Part shown: positions 24,680 to 33,523 of the stretch, piece by piece
Numbering within the stretch: position 1 is the stretch's first letter
Layout: every line of letters starts with the position of its first letter
NCBI RefSeq assembly: GCF_025398155.2
Contig: NZ_CP104562.2
Coordinates: forward strand, 2,108,001-2,172,000
Direction of reading: 5' to 3'
DNA from: Roseateles amylovorans
GTDB lineage: Bacteria > Pseudomonadota > Gammaproteobacteria > Burkholderiales > Burkholderiaceae_C
Length of the DNA stretch: 64,000 nt
Translations under genes and position numbers: made by a program
The notes under the pieces: model-generated
Told to the model about the DNA's origin: nothing
Seen by the model: only the letters and a program-made list of their open reading frames with translations
Databases searched by the model: none

Positions 24680-26593
24680 ATGCTGAAGATTGAAGACCTG
24701 AAGGTGCATCTGGATGCCGAGGCCGGGCTGGTCCGGGCCATCGACGGCATGCGGCTGACCTTGGCCCGCGGCCAGACCTTCGCGCTGGTGGGCGAGTCCG
24801 GTTGCGGCAAGAGCATGACCGCCCTGGCGCTGATGCGGCTGCTGCCGGACAACGGCCGCATCGCCGGCGGTCGCCTGGATCTGGACGGGCAGGACCTGTT
24901 CGACTTGAGCGAGGCCCGCATGCGGGACGTGCGCGGCGGTCGCATCGGCATGATCTTCCAGGAGCCGGGCACCAGCCTGAATCCAGTGATGAAGGTGGGG
25001 GATCAGATCGTCGAGGCGATCGAGGCCCACACACCGCTGCGCGGCGCACAGGCGCGGGCCAAGGCCATCGACTGGCTGCGCCGGGTCGGCATCCCTGAGC
25101 CGGAGCGGCGCATCGACGAGTATCCGTTCCGCCTGTCCGGCGGCCAGAAGCAGCGGATCATGATCGCGATGACGCTGGCGGCCGAGCCCGACTACCTGAT
25201 CGCCGACGAGCCCACCACCGCCCTGGACGTGACCATCCAGGCGCAGATCCTGGACCTGCTGAAAGACCTTCAGCGCGAGCGCGGCCTGGGCCTGCTGCTG
25301 ATCACCCATGACTTGGGGGTGGTGTCCGGCATGGCGCATCAAGTGGCGCTGATGTATGCGGGCCAGATCGTGGAGGTCGCTCCTGCCGCTGACTTCTTCG
25401 AGGCGCCGAAGCATCCCTATGCGCGGCTGTTGCTGCGTGCGCTGCCGGATGCCAACCGCCGCGGCGAGCCGCTGGCGGCCATCGCCGGCACGGTGCCGCC
25501 GCTGTGGCAGACCTTTGACGGCTGCCGTTTTGCGCCGCGCTGCGATCGCGCGATGGTTCACTGCGGCATGACGCCACCGGCGCTGGCCGGCGTGCCCGAT
25601 CGGCCGGTCGGGCATGAGGTGCGCTGCCTGCTGTACACCGATGTGCGCGAGCCGCTGTCGCGTCCGGCCGTGCAGCCCCAGGTGGCCAGCGAGCCCCATC
25701 GGGACACGCGTCGGCTGTTGCTGGACGTCAAGGATCTGAAGGTCCGTTATCCGCTGTCGCGTGGCCTGTTTGGCGGCGCGACCCGGTATTTCGATGCGGT
25801 CGGCGGCGTGTCCTATCGGATCGAGTCGGGCCGCACCCTGGCTTTGGTCGGTGAGTCGGGCTGCGGCAAGACGACGTCGGGCAAAGCGATCGTGCAGCTG
25901 CTGCGCCGACAAGCCGTCATCGAGGGCGAGGCCCTGCTGTATCCCGCGTCCGTTGCGGGATCGACGGCGTCGACCGGCGCCGCGGGAGAGGGCACAGGCC
26001 CGGACGGCGTACCGCAGGATCTGTTCCGGCTCGAAGGCGAAGCGCTGCGCGCGGCTCGCCGGCAGATCCAGATCATCTTCCAGGATCCGTTTGCCTCGCT
26101 GAATCCGCGCCTGCGGGTCCAGGAAGTGCTCGAAGAGGGCTTGCTGGCCTTGCGTCCGGAGCTGGATGCCCCGGCGCGAATTGCGCTGCTGCACGACCTG
26201 GTGGACCAGGTCGGCCTGCGCCGCGATGCGCTGGGTCGCTTCCCGCATGAGTTCTCCGGCGGTCAGCGTCAGCGCATTGCCATCGCGCGGGCGCTGGCGG
26301 TGGAGCCGCGGCTCATCGTGTGTGATGAGCCCACCTCCGCACTGGACGTGTCGGTGCAGGCGCAGATCCTGAATCTGCTGCGGGAACTGCAGCGCAGCCG
26401 CGGGCTGTCGTTCCTGTTCATCACCCACAACATCGGCGTGGTTGAGTACGTGGCCGACGAGGTCGCGGTGATGCAGGCGGGACGCATTGTGGAGGCGGGC
26501 GACTGTGATGCGGTGCTTGGCCGCCCGCAGCAGGCCTACACCCGCACCCTGCTGGCGGCGGTGCCGCGGGTGGAGCGACGGTCGGCGGCGTGA
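24680..26593 (+). CDS. peptide ABC transporter fused ATPase (DppD-DppF / YejF-like)
   Basis: 637 residues from ATG 24680; the frame is open further upstream inside the permease gene but this start begins at MLKIEDLKVHLDAEAG. Two full ATPase domains in one chain: Walker A GESGCGKS at 38-45 and again near 390, each followed by an LSGGQKQR- or FSGGQRQR-type signature and DEPT Walker B. The oligopeptide-type C-terminal Cys-containing segment (CRFAPRCDRAMVHCGM) follows the first domain. The second domain has a small Gly/Ala/Ser-rich insertion. One fused ATPase with two permeases is the YejABEF layout. A strong terminator follows. Confidence 0.94.
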   Translation: MLKIEDLKVHLDAEAGLVRAIDGMRLTLARGQTFALVGESGCGKSMTALALMRLLPDNGRIAGGRLDLDGQDLFDLSEARMRDVRGGRIGMIFQEPGTSLNPVMKVGDQIVEAIEAHTPLRGAQARAKAIDWLRRVGIPEPERRIDEYPFRLSGGQKQRIMIAMTLAAEPDYLIADEPTTALDVTIQAQILDLLKDLQRERGLGLLLITHDLGVVSGMAHQVALMYAGQIVEVAPAADFFEAPKHPYARLLLRALPDANRRGEPLAAIAGTVPPLWQTFDGCRFAPRCDRAMVHCGMTPPALAGVPDRPVGHEVRCLLYTDVREPLSRPAVQPQVASEPHRDTRRLLLDVKDLKVRYPLSRGLFGGATRYFDAVGGVSYRIESGRTLALVGESGCGKTTSGKAIVQLLRRQAVIEGEALLYPASVAGSTASTGAAGEGTGPDGVPQDLFRLEGEALRAARRQIQIIFQDPFASLNPRLRVQEVLEEGLLALRPELDAPARIALLHDLVDQVGLRRDALGRFPHEFSGGQRQRIAIARALAVEPRLIVCDEPTSALDVSVQAQILNLLRELQRSRGLSFLFITHNIGVVEYVADEVAVMQAGRIVEAGDCDAVLGRPQQAYTRTLLAAVPRVERRSAA

Positions 26594-26641
26594 CGCTGGC
26601 ACGGCGCGAAACTGGCACGGCGTTCGTCGCCCGATCTTCCC

Positions 26642-26670
26642 AAAGGCCGCATTCGCGGCCTTTTTCTTTG
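26642..26670 (+). terminator. intrinsic terminator of the peptide-transport operon
   Basis: AAAGGCCGC and GCGGCCTTTTT form a compact GC stem with loop ATTC followed by TTTTTCTTT, about 50 nt after the ATPase stop. Confidence 0.85.
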
Positions 26671-26720
26671 CCTGAATATGGGTCGAGTATTCCCTGTGGA
26701 GGTGAGGTTTGCACCGTATC

Positions 26721-26790
26721 GGATTGGGGTATCTGGCGCTCCATTCCCATGAATGGGGCTGTTACGCCCATATATTGAATTAATGCGCCA
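26721..26790. promoter_or_regulatory. degenerate repeats of the receptor upstream box
   Basis: GATTGGGGTATCTGGCGC...CCCATGAATGGG at 26721-26759 resembles the box at 26880-26933 (GATTG, then TGGCGC, then CCC and a TATTGGG-like end at similar spacing). The reverse strand of about 26768-26787 reads TGGCGCATT with a second G-rich end. Together these make direct and inverted degenerate copies of one motif ahead of the first receptor. The alignment was made by eye; no regulator is named. Confidence 0.3.
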
Positions 26791-26879
26791 AACCGGCGCC
26801 TGTCGCACCATTGCTGATAGTGGTTCGGACGATATTCGCCCTCGTGTTTCACGGCTGAGTTGCTCCCGCGGATTTGTCT

Positions 26880-26933
26880 GAATTCGGTGCGTGATTGACC
26901 TGATATGGCGCATTGAACGCCCGTTATTGGGAT
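26880..26933 (+). promoter_or_regulatory. conserved upstream box, copy 1
   Basis: This block of about 54 bp (starting GAATTCGGTGCG, then GATTGACCTGATATGGCGCATTG) recurs at 30305-30357 before the second receptor with only a handful of differences, while the 80-100 bp between each box and the leader RNA have diverged. Selective conservation at the position of a promoter suggests an operator or activator site. Confidence 0.5.
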
Positions 26934-27017
26934 TCGTCGTGTCTTGGCAACGCGATATTCATTCACGCGGATCAGGATTTTCCCGCGCTCAGGGGTGAGT
27001 TTTGGCACTTCCCATCT

Positions 27018-27157
27018 GAAAGTCAGGGTGAATCCCAGGAAGAAATCATCACGGAGGTAAAGAAACTGCCCTCGCTTGAAAACTTTGATGAATGCAAAGG
27101 TTTCAAAGATTCGGGATGGACGCCCGACGGGGGCGTGCCAGTTTCTTTATCAAGGAG
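27018..27157 (+). ncRNA. conserved structured 5' leader of the first TonB receptor (candidate cis-regulatory RNA)
   Basis: Three helices are visible. P1: TAAAGAAACTG (27058-27068) with CAGTTTCTTTA (27139-27149), 11 perfect pairs. P2: TTGAAA-A-CTTTG (27076-27087) with CAAAG-G-TTTCAA (27095-27106), loop ATGAATG. P3: GG/CC plus ACGCCC (27120-27125) with GGGCGT (27131-27136), loop GACGG and one bulge. P1 encloses P2 and P3 as a three-way junction and its 3' strand ends 2 nt before the Shine-Dalgarno AAGGAG (27152-27157). The same leader precedes the second receptor. A short conserved GTCAGGGTGAATCCC lies just upstream. Confidence 0.5.
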
Positions 27158-27162
27158 TGACG

Positions 27163-30078
27163 ATGTTCAAGAGAAAAACGATCAACCTCGCGGCATTGGT
27201 GGTCCTGGGCGCAGCCCTGCCGGCCCTCGCGCAACAGAGCCCAGCGCCTGCGCCGGCACCTGCCCCCACTGCGGAATCGCTGCAGCGCGTGGAAGTGACC
27301 GGCTCGCGGATCAAGACGATCTCGGTCGACACGGCCTCGCCGGTGGTGACGCTCGGTGCCGAAGCGATCAAGGTCGAAGGCCAGCGTGATGTCGAAGCAC
27401 TCTTGAACAACCTGCCTCAGGTCTTTGCCGACCAGGGTGGCCAGGTCTCCAACGGTTCGACCGGCACGGCCACGGTGAACCTGCGCAACCTGGGGGCATC
27501 CCGCACGCTGGTGCTGATCAACGGTCGCCGTCTGCCTGCCGGCAGCCCGCGCAACCTCGCGACCGACTTGAACCAGATCCCGATCTCCCTGATCAAGCGC
27601 GTGGAAGTGCTGACCGGTGGTGCCTCGGCCATCTATGGCTCGGATGCGGTCTCGGGCGTGGTGAACTTCATCATGAACGACTCGTTCACCGGGCTGCAGC
27701 TGGACTACAACTTCCAGGGCTACAACCACCAGCAGCACAACGATGTGGCGTCGGTGGTCAGCGGCCGCAACTTCCCGGTGCCGGGCGACAAGGACCTGGA
27801 CGGCAAGTCGCATGACTTCAGCGTCACCATGGGCGCCAACTTCGCCGACAACAAGGGCAATGCCACCTTGTTCCTTGGCCACAAGCGTCAGGATGCGCTG
27901 CTGCAGTCCGAGCGTGACTTCACCGCCTGCGCGCTGACCGTGCCGACCAACGGCTACTACGGCTGCGGCGGCTCGGGCACCAGCTTCCCGGGACGTTTCA
28001 CCACCCTGGACACGACGATGACGGACTTCACCATCGCCGATGCGGCAGGTGGAACGCGTCCGTGGAGCGGCACCACCGACCTCTACAACTTCGGCCCGAT
28101 CAACTATTTCAATCGGCCCTCCAGCCGCTACACCGCCGCGGCCTTCGTCCATTACGACGTGAACGAGAAGGCCCGTGTCTACACCGAGTTCAATTTCCAC
28201 GATGACCGCACCGTGGCGCAGATCGCGCCCTCCGGCGCCTTCGGCGTGCCGTTCACCGTCGACTACGACAACCCGCTGCTCACCGCGTCGTCGCGTGCTG
28301 CGCTGGGCCTGACCGCACCGGGCCAGTCCAAGGACATCTATCTCTTCCGTCGCAATGTGGAAGGCGGCGGACGTCAGGACGACATCCGTCACACCTCCTA
28401 CCGCGGCGTCCTGGGCGTCAAGGGCGACCTCAACAGCGTCTGGTCCTATGACGTGTCGACCTTGGTGGGGCGCGTCGTCTACCAGGAAACCTACAAGAAC
28501 GACTTCTCGATCGCACGCACCTCGCGCGCGCTCGATGTGGTGACCGATCCCAAGACCGGCGCACCGGCTTGCCGCAGCTTTGTGGATGGCAGCGATCCGA
28601 CCTGCGTGCCCTACAACATCTGGAAGCTGGGCGGCGTGACGCCCGAGGCGCTGAACTACCTGCAGACGCCAGGATTCCAGAAGGGCCACACCTCGACCAA
28701 GGTCAGCACCGCCACCATCAACGGCGATCTGACCGATTACGGCTTCAAGCTGCCGACGGCCACCAGCGGCCTGGGCGTGGCGCTGGGCTTCGAGCGTCGT
28801 GAAGAAGAGATGGATCTGAGCACCGACGCCGCGTTCGCCACCGGTGATCTGGCGGGGCAGGGCGGGCCGACCATCGGCGTGGGCGGCAAGTACACGGTGA
28901 ACGATGTGTTTGCCGAAGCCCGCCTGCCGCTGCTGGAAAACGCCTTCATGGCCAAGCAATTGAACCTGTCGGCCAGCTACCGCAATTCCAACTTCTCCAC
29001 CAACCAGAAGACCGACACCTACGGCCTGGGCCTGGAATGGATGCCGGTGGACATGGTGAAGTTCCGCGGCAGCTACCAGCAGGCCAGCCGCGCGGCCAAT
29101 GTGGTGGAGCTCTACTCGGCCCAGGCGATCGGCCTGTACGACATGGATGGTGATCCGTGTGCCGGCGCCACGCCTTCGGCCACCGCCGCGCAATGTGCGC
29201 GCACCGGCGTGACGGCCGCTCAGTACGGGCAGATTGCCGACAGCCCTGCGCAGCAATACAACGCGCTCTTTGGTGGCAACACGCAGCTCAAGCCGGAAAC
29301 CGCCAAGAGTGCCACGCTGGGCATGGTGCTCTCGCCGACGCGAGACCTGACCCTGTCGCTTGATTTCTTCACCATCAAGGTCGACGATTTGATCTCCACC
29401 GTCAGTGCGCCGGTGACGCTGCAGCAGTGCCTGGAGACGGGGTCGGCCGTGTTCTGCGACAAGGTCAAGCGCGACGCGGTCGGCACCCTGTGGGCTACGC
29501 CGCAAGCCTCCATCACCGCCACCAACACCAACATCGGTTCGCTCAAGACCAATGGCCTGGACCTGGCGGCCGACTACTCCACCAGCCTGCCGGCGGGCTG
29601 GGGACGTGTGGACGTGAGCATGGTCGGCACCTACCTCAAGAAGTTCGAGGTGCAGGACCTGCCGGGCCTGGACAGCTATGACTGCGCCGGCCTGTACGGC
29701 GCGATCTGCGGCACGCCGATGCCGGAGTGGCGCCACAAGTTGCGCACCACCTGGGTCACGCCTTGGAATGTGTCGCTGGCATTGACCTGGCGCCATCTGG
29801 ACGAGGTGACGCTGGACAGCAGCACCAGCCAGACCCGCCTGCATGCCGCCACCTATCCGTCGTTGATGAAGACCTTGGGCGCGCGGGATTACTTCGATTT
29901 GGCCGCGTCCTACCAATTGACCAAAAGCATTGTGTTGCGCGGTTCGGTCAACAACCTGTTTGATCGGGATCCGCCGCTGCGTTCGAACGGGTCGGGATTG
30001 GTCAACGGCAATACCTATCCGGTGGTCTATGACGCACAGGGGCGCCGCATCAGTGTGAATCTGACTGCGACCTTTTAA
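27163..30078 (+). CDS. TonB-dependent outer-membrane receptor, tandem copy 1
   Basis: 971 residues from ATG 27163 with AAGGAG six nt upstream. Signal peptide MFKRKTINLAALVVLGAALPALAQQ, Pro/Ala linker, TonB-box-like RVEVTGSRIK, plug domain (VEALLNNLPQVFADQG, VLINGRRLPAG, EVLTGGASAIYGSDAVSGVVNF) and a 22-strand-type barrel ending in an aromatic residue (NLTATF). It imports a large or scarce ligand with energy from TonB-ExbBD, encoded about 8 kb downstream. The next gene is a paralogue, roughly nine in ten residues identical by eye. The ligand is unknown; the plug style is common in carbohydrate receptors of this order. Confidence 0.93.
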   Translation: MFKRKTINLAALVVLGAALPALAQQSPAPAPAPAPTAESLQRVEVTGSRIKTISVDTASPVVTLGAEAIKVEGQRDVEALLNNLPQVFADQGGQVSNGSTGTATVNLRNLGASRTLVLINGRRLPAGSPRNLATDLNQIPISLIKRVEVLTGGASAIYGSDAVSGVVNFIMNDSFTGLQLDYNFQGYNHQQHNDVASVVSGRNFPVPGDKDLDGKSHDFSVTMGANFADNKGNATLFLGHKRQDALLQSERDFTACALTVPTNGYYGCGGSGTSFPGRFTTLDTTMTDFTIADAAGGTRPWSGTTDLYNFGPINYFNRPSSRYTAAAFVHYDVNEKARVYTEFNFHDDRTVAQIAPSGAFGVPFTVDYDNPLLTASSRAALGLTAPGQSKDIYLFRRNVEGGGRQDDIRHTSYRGVLGVKGDLNSVWSYDVSTLVGRVVYQETYKNDFSIARTSRALDVVTDPKTGAPACRSFVDGSDPTCVPYNIWKLGGVTPEALNYLQTPGFQKGHTSTKVSTATINGDLTDYGFKLPTATSGLGVALGFERREEEMDLSTDAAFATGDLAGQGGPTIGVGGKYTVNDVFAEARLPLLENAFMAKQLNLSASYRNSNFSTNQKTDTYGLGLEWMPVDMVKFRGSYQQASRAANVVELYSAQAIGLYDMDGDPCAGATPSATAAQCARTGVTAAQYGQIADSPAQQYNALFGGNTQLKPETAKSATLGMVLSPTRDLTLSLDFFTIKVDDLISTVSAPVTLQQCLETGSAVFCDKVKRDAVGTLWATPQASITATNTNIGSLKTNGLDLAADYSTSLPAGWGRVDVSMVGTYLKKFEVQDLPGLDSYDCAGLYGAICGTPMPEWRHKLRTTWVTPWNVSLALTWRHLDEVTLDSSTSQTRLHAATYPSLMKTLGARDYFDLAASYQLTKSIVLRGSVNNLFDRDPPLRSNGSGLVNGNTYPVVYDAQGRRISVNLTATF

Positions 30079-30099
30079 GTCAGTTTGGGAATCGCCTGG

Positions 30100-30159
30100 C
30101 CCGGATTCATCCGGGTGAGGCGAAGGAAAATGGGCTCGAGGAGGTGTCTCCTTGAGCCC
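30100..30159 (+). terminator. two 3'-end hairpins after receptor copy 1
   Basis: CCCGGA-TTCA-TCCGGG (30100-30115) is followed by GGGCTCGAGGAG-GTGT-CTCCTTGAGCCC (30132-30159, one mismatch). Neither has a strong T-run. Both recur after copy 2, so they belong to the duplicated unit. They may stabilise the 3' end or terminate weakly. Confidence 0.5.
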
Positions 30160-30304
30160 CATAGTTAATCAGGTGAAGAATCGAAATGGCGATGAAAGCG
30201 CCGCCGCTCGAAAGCCTCATCTCACGCCGACCGGTGCTCGCACGCCGCTGTAAGTAGGTGTTTGATGGCCGACTCATGACTGAACTGAAATCGCACTTTT
30301 GACC

Positions 30305-30357
30305 GAATTCGGTGCGCGATTGATCTGATGTGGCGCATTGGATGCCCCATATTGGGA
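30305..30357 (+). promoter_or_regulatory. conserved upstream box, copy 2
   Basis: Second copy of the box at 26880-26933, with the core GATTGATCTGATGTGGCGCATTG. It lies at a similar distance from the structured leader (about 105 nt) and from the receptor start, as expected for a promoter or operator retained after duplication. Confidence 0.5.
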
Positions 30358-30462
30358 ATCCTTCCCGTCTGGGCTACGGAATATGGATCGGCCTGATCAG
30401 GACTTTTCCGGACTTTAAGTTGACTTTTGGATGACCGTTCATTGACTTTCATGACCACATCG

Positions 30463-30602
30463 GAAAGTCAGGGTGAATCCCAAGAAGAGATGTTCACTGC
30501 CGTCAAGAAACTCCCGACGCTTGAGAACTTTGATGAATGCAAAGATTTCAAATATTCGGGATGGCAGCCCAACGAGGGCATGCCAGTTTCTTTAGTAAGG
30601 AG
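30463..30602 (+). ncRNA. conserved structured 5' leader of the second TonB receptor (candidate cis-regulatory RNA)
   Basis: Same architecture as 27018-27157. P1 core AAGAAACT (30505-30512) pairs with AGTTTCTT (30585-30592). P2 is TTGAGA-A-CTTTG (30521-30532) with CAAAG-A-TTTCAA (30540-30551); its A-to-G change relative to copy 1 gives a G-U pair. P3 is GGCA-GCCC (30563-30570) with GGGC-a-TGCC (30576-30584); two 5'-strand changes are compensated by shifting the bulge, keeping eight pairs. Two other changes break the outermost P1 pairs, so P1 is shorter here. AAGGAG follows at 30597-30602. Confidence 0.5.
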
Positions 30603-30607
30603 TGAAA

Positions 30608-33523
30608 ATGTTCAAGAGAAAATCGATCAACCTCGCGGCATTGATGGTCCTGGGTATCGCCATGCCGACCCTCGCCCAACAGCGTACCGCGCCCTCGCCG
30701 GCACCTGCTCAGGCTGTGGAAACCCTGCAGCGCGTAGAAGTCACCGGCTCGCGCATCAAGACGATCTCGATCGACACGGTCTCGCCGATGGTGACGCTCG
30801 GGGTCGAAGCGATCAAGGTCGAAGGCCAGCGTGACGTCGAAGCACTCTTGAACAACTTGCCTCAGATCTTCGCCGATCAAGGCAGCCAAGTCGCCAATGG
30901 CGCGACCGGCACGGCCACGGTGAACCTGCGCAACTTGGGAGCGGCCCGCACGCTGGTGCTGATCAATGGTCGCCGTCTTCCGGCCGGCAGCCCGCGCGAA
31001 CTGGCGGCCGACCTGAACCAGATCCCGATTGCGTTGATCAAGCGCGTGGAAGTGCTGACCGGCGGTGCGTCGGCCATCTACGGCTCGGACGCGGTCGCAG
31101 GCGTGGTGAACTTCATCATGAACGACTCGTTCACCGGCCTGCAGTTCGACTACAACTTCCAGGGCTACAACCACCAGCAGCACAACGATGTGGCATCGGT
31201 CGTCAGCAGCCGCAATTTCCCGGTGCCCGGCGACAAGGACCTGGACGGCAAGTCCCACGACTTCAGCGTCACCATGGGCGCCAACTTCGCCGACAACAAG
31301 GGCAATGCCACGCTGTTCCTGGGCCACAAGCGCCAGAGCGCGCTGCTCCAGTCCGAACGTGACTTCACCTCCTGCGCGCTGACCGTGCCGACCGACGGCT
31401 ACTTCGGCTGCGGTGGTTCGGGCACCAGCTACCCGGGTCGGTTCACCACCCTGGATGACACCATGACGGACTTCACCATCGCCGATGCGGCCGGTGGGAC
31501 GCGTCCGTGGAGCAGCACCACCGACCTCTACAACTTCGGCCCGATCAACTACTTCAACCGGCCCTCCAGCCGCTACACCGCCGCGGCCTTCGCCCATTAC
31601 GACGTGAACCAGAAGGCCCGCGTCTACACCGAGTTCAATTTCCACGATGACCGCACCGTCGCGCAGATCGCGCCCTCCGGCGCCTTTGGCGTGCCGTTCA
31701 CCGTCGAGTACGACAACCCGCTGCTGACCGCGTCGTCGCGTGAGGCACTGGGTCTGAGCGCTTCGGGCCAGTCCAAGGATATCTATCTGTTCCGACGCAA
31801 TGTGGAAGGCGGCGGACGTCAGGACGACATCCGTCACACCTCCTACCGCGGCCTCATCGGCGTGAAGGGCGATCTCAACAACGCCTGGTCCTATGACCTG
31901 TCGACCCTGGTCGGACGTGTGGTCTATCAGGCGACCTACAAGAACGACTTCTCGATCGCCCGCACCTCGCGTGCGCTGGATGTCGTGACCAATCCGGCCA
32001 CCGGCGCGCCCGCCTGCCGGAGCTTTGTGAACGGCACCGACCCGAATTGCGTGCCCTACAACATCTGGGCGCTGGGTGGCGTGACGCCCGAGGCGCTGAA
32101 CTACCTGCAGACGCCGGGACTCCAGAAGGGCCACACCTCGACCAAGGTCAGCACCGCCACCATCAACGGCGATCTGACCGACTACGGCTTCAAGCTGCCG
32201 ACGGCCACCAGCGGCCTGGGCGTGGCGCTGGGTTTCGAGCGTCGTGAAGAAGAGATGGATCTGAGCACCGACGCTGCCTTCGCCACCGGCGATCTGGCGG
32301 GGCAGGGCGGGCCGACCATCGGCGTCGGCGGCAAGTACACGGTGAATGATGTGTTTGCCGAAGCCCGGTTGCCGCTGCTGGAAAACGCCTTCATGGCCAA
32401 GCAGCTCAACCTGTCGGCCAGCTACCGCAATTCCAATTTCTCCACCAACCAGAAAACCGACACCTACGGTCTCGGGCTGGAATGGCTGCCGGTGGGCATG
32501 GTGAAGTTCCGCGGCAGCTACCAGCAGGCCATCCGTGCGGCCAATGTGTCGGAGCTCTACTCGGCCCAGGCGATCGGCCTGTACGACATGGATGGTGATC
32601 CGTGCGCCGGCGCCACGCCGTCGGCCACCGCCGCCCAATGCGCTCGCACCGGCGTGACGGACGCTCAATACGGGCAGATTGCCGACAGCCCGTCGCAGCA
32701 GTACAACGCGCTCTTTGGTGGCAACACGCAGCTCACGCCGGAAACCGCCAAGACGGCCACGCTGGGCGTGGTGCTCTCGCCCACGCGAGACCTGACCCTG
32801 TCGCTCGATGTCTTCAACATCAAGGTCGACGACCTGATCGACACCGTTGGGGCGCCGGTCACGCTCCAACAGTGTCTGCAGACGGGGTCGCCGATCTTCT
32901 GCGACAAGGTCAAGCGCGACGCGGTGGGTACGCTGTGGGCCACACCGCAGGCTTCCATCACCGCCACCAACACCAATATCGGTTCGCTCAAGACCAGTGG
33001 TGTGGACCTGGCGGCCGATTACTCCACCAAGCTGCCGGCCGGTTGGGGACGTGTGGACCTGAGCATGGTCGGCACCTATCTCAAGAAGTTCGAGGTGCAG
33101 GATCTGCCGGGCCTGGACAGCTATGACTGCGCCGGCCTGTACGGCACCATCTGCGGCACGCCGATGCCGCAGTGGCGCCACAAGCTGCGTACCACCTGGG
33201 TGACGCCTTGGAATGTGTCGCTGGCATTGACCTGGCGCCATCTGGACGAGGTGACCCTGGAGAGCAGCACCAGCCAGACCCGCCTGCACGCCGCCACCTA
33301 TCCGTCATTGATGAAGACCCTGGGCGCGCGGGATTACTTCGATCTGGCGGCGTCCTATCAATTGACCAAAAGTATGGTGGTGCGCGGCTCGGTCAACAAC
33401 CTGTTTGATCGGGATCCGCCGCTGCGTTCGAATGGGTCGGGATTGATCAACGGCAATACCTATCCGGTGGTCTATGACGCGCAGGGGCGTCGCATCGGTG
33501 TGAATCTGACTGCGACCTTTTAA
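30608..33523 (+). CDS. TonB-dependent outer-membrane receptor, tandem copy 2
   Basis: 971 residues, exactly the length of copy 1, from ATG 30608 (GTG two codons earlier is in frame but sits on the ribosome site). Signal peptide MFKRKSINLAALMVLGIAMPTLAQQ, then the same TonB box, plug and barrel. Differences from copy 1 are concentrated in the signal/linker and scattered conservative changes; plug and long barrel stretches are unchanged. Retention of leader, upstream box and 3' hairpins shows that a complete transcription unit was duplicated. The two receptors may differ slightly in ligand or in expression. Confidence 0.93.
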   Translation: MFKRKSINLAALMVLGIAMPTLAQQRTAPSPAPAQAVETLQRVEVTGSRIKTISIDTVSPMVTLGVEAIKVEGQRDVEALLNNLPQIFADQGSQVANGATGTATVNLRNLGAARTLVLINGRRLPAGSPRELAADLNQIPIALIKRVEVLTGGASAIYGSDAVAGVVNFIMNDSFTGLQFDYNFQGYNHQQHNDVASVVSSRNFPVPGDKDLDGKSHDFSVTMGANFADNKGNATLFLGHKRQSALLQSERDFTSCALTVPTDGYFGCGGSGTSYPGRFTTLDDTMTDFTIADAAGGTRPWSSTTDLYNFGPINYFNRPSSRYTAAAFAHYDVNQKARVYTEFNFHDDRTVAQIAPSGAFGVPFTVEYDNPLLTASSREALGLSASGQSKDIYLFRRNVEGGGRQDDIRHTSYRGLIGVKGDLNNAWSYDLSTLVGRVVYQATYKNDFSIARTSRALDVVTNPATGAPACRSFVNGTDPNCVPYNIWALGGVTPEALNYLQTPGLQKGHTSTKVSTATINGDLTDYGFKLPTATSGLGVALGFERREEEMDLSTDAAFATGDLAGQGGPTIGVGGKYTVNDVFAEARLPLLENAFMAKQLNLSASYRNSNFSTNQKTDTYGLGLEWLPVGMVKFRGSYQQAIRAANVSELYSAQAIGLYDMDGDPCAGATPSATAAQCARTGVTDAQYGQIADSPSQQYNALFGGNTQLTPETAKTATLGVVLSPTRDLTLSLDVFNIKVDDLIDTVGAPVTLQQCLQTGSPIFCDKVKRDAVGTLWATPQASITATNTNIGSLKTSGVDLAADYSTKLPAGWGRVDLSMVGTYLKKFEVQDLPGLDSYDCAGLYGTICGTPMPQWRHKLRTTWVTPWNVSLALTWRHLDEVTLESSTSQTRLHAATYPSLMKTLGARDYFDLAASYQLTKSMVVRGSVNNLFDRDPPLRSNGSGLINGNTYPVVYDAQGRRIGVNLTATF

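Noticed and set aside
30100..30159. Hairpins between the receptor genes considered as transposon ends
   Set aside because: No transposase, target-site duplication or terminal inverted repeats enclosing a unit; both hairpins lie at the 3' side of each copy, as for 3' UTR elements.
27103..30162. Very long antisense frame (1019 codons) opposite receptor copy 1, with a similar one opposite copy 2
   Set aside because: Composition is typical of GC-rich shadow frames (His/Arg/Gly/Ala-rich, no domains). Their mutual similarity only mirrors the duplication of the sense genes.
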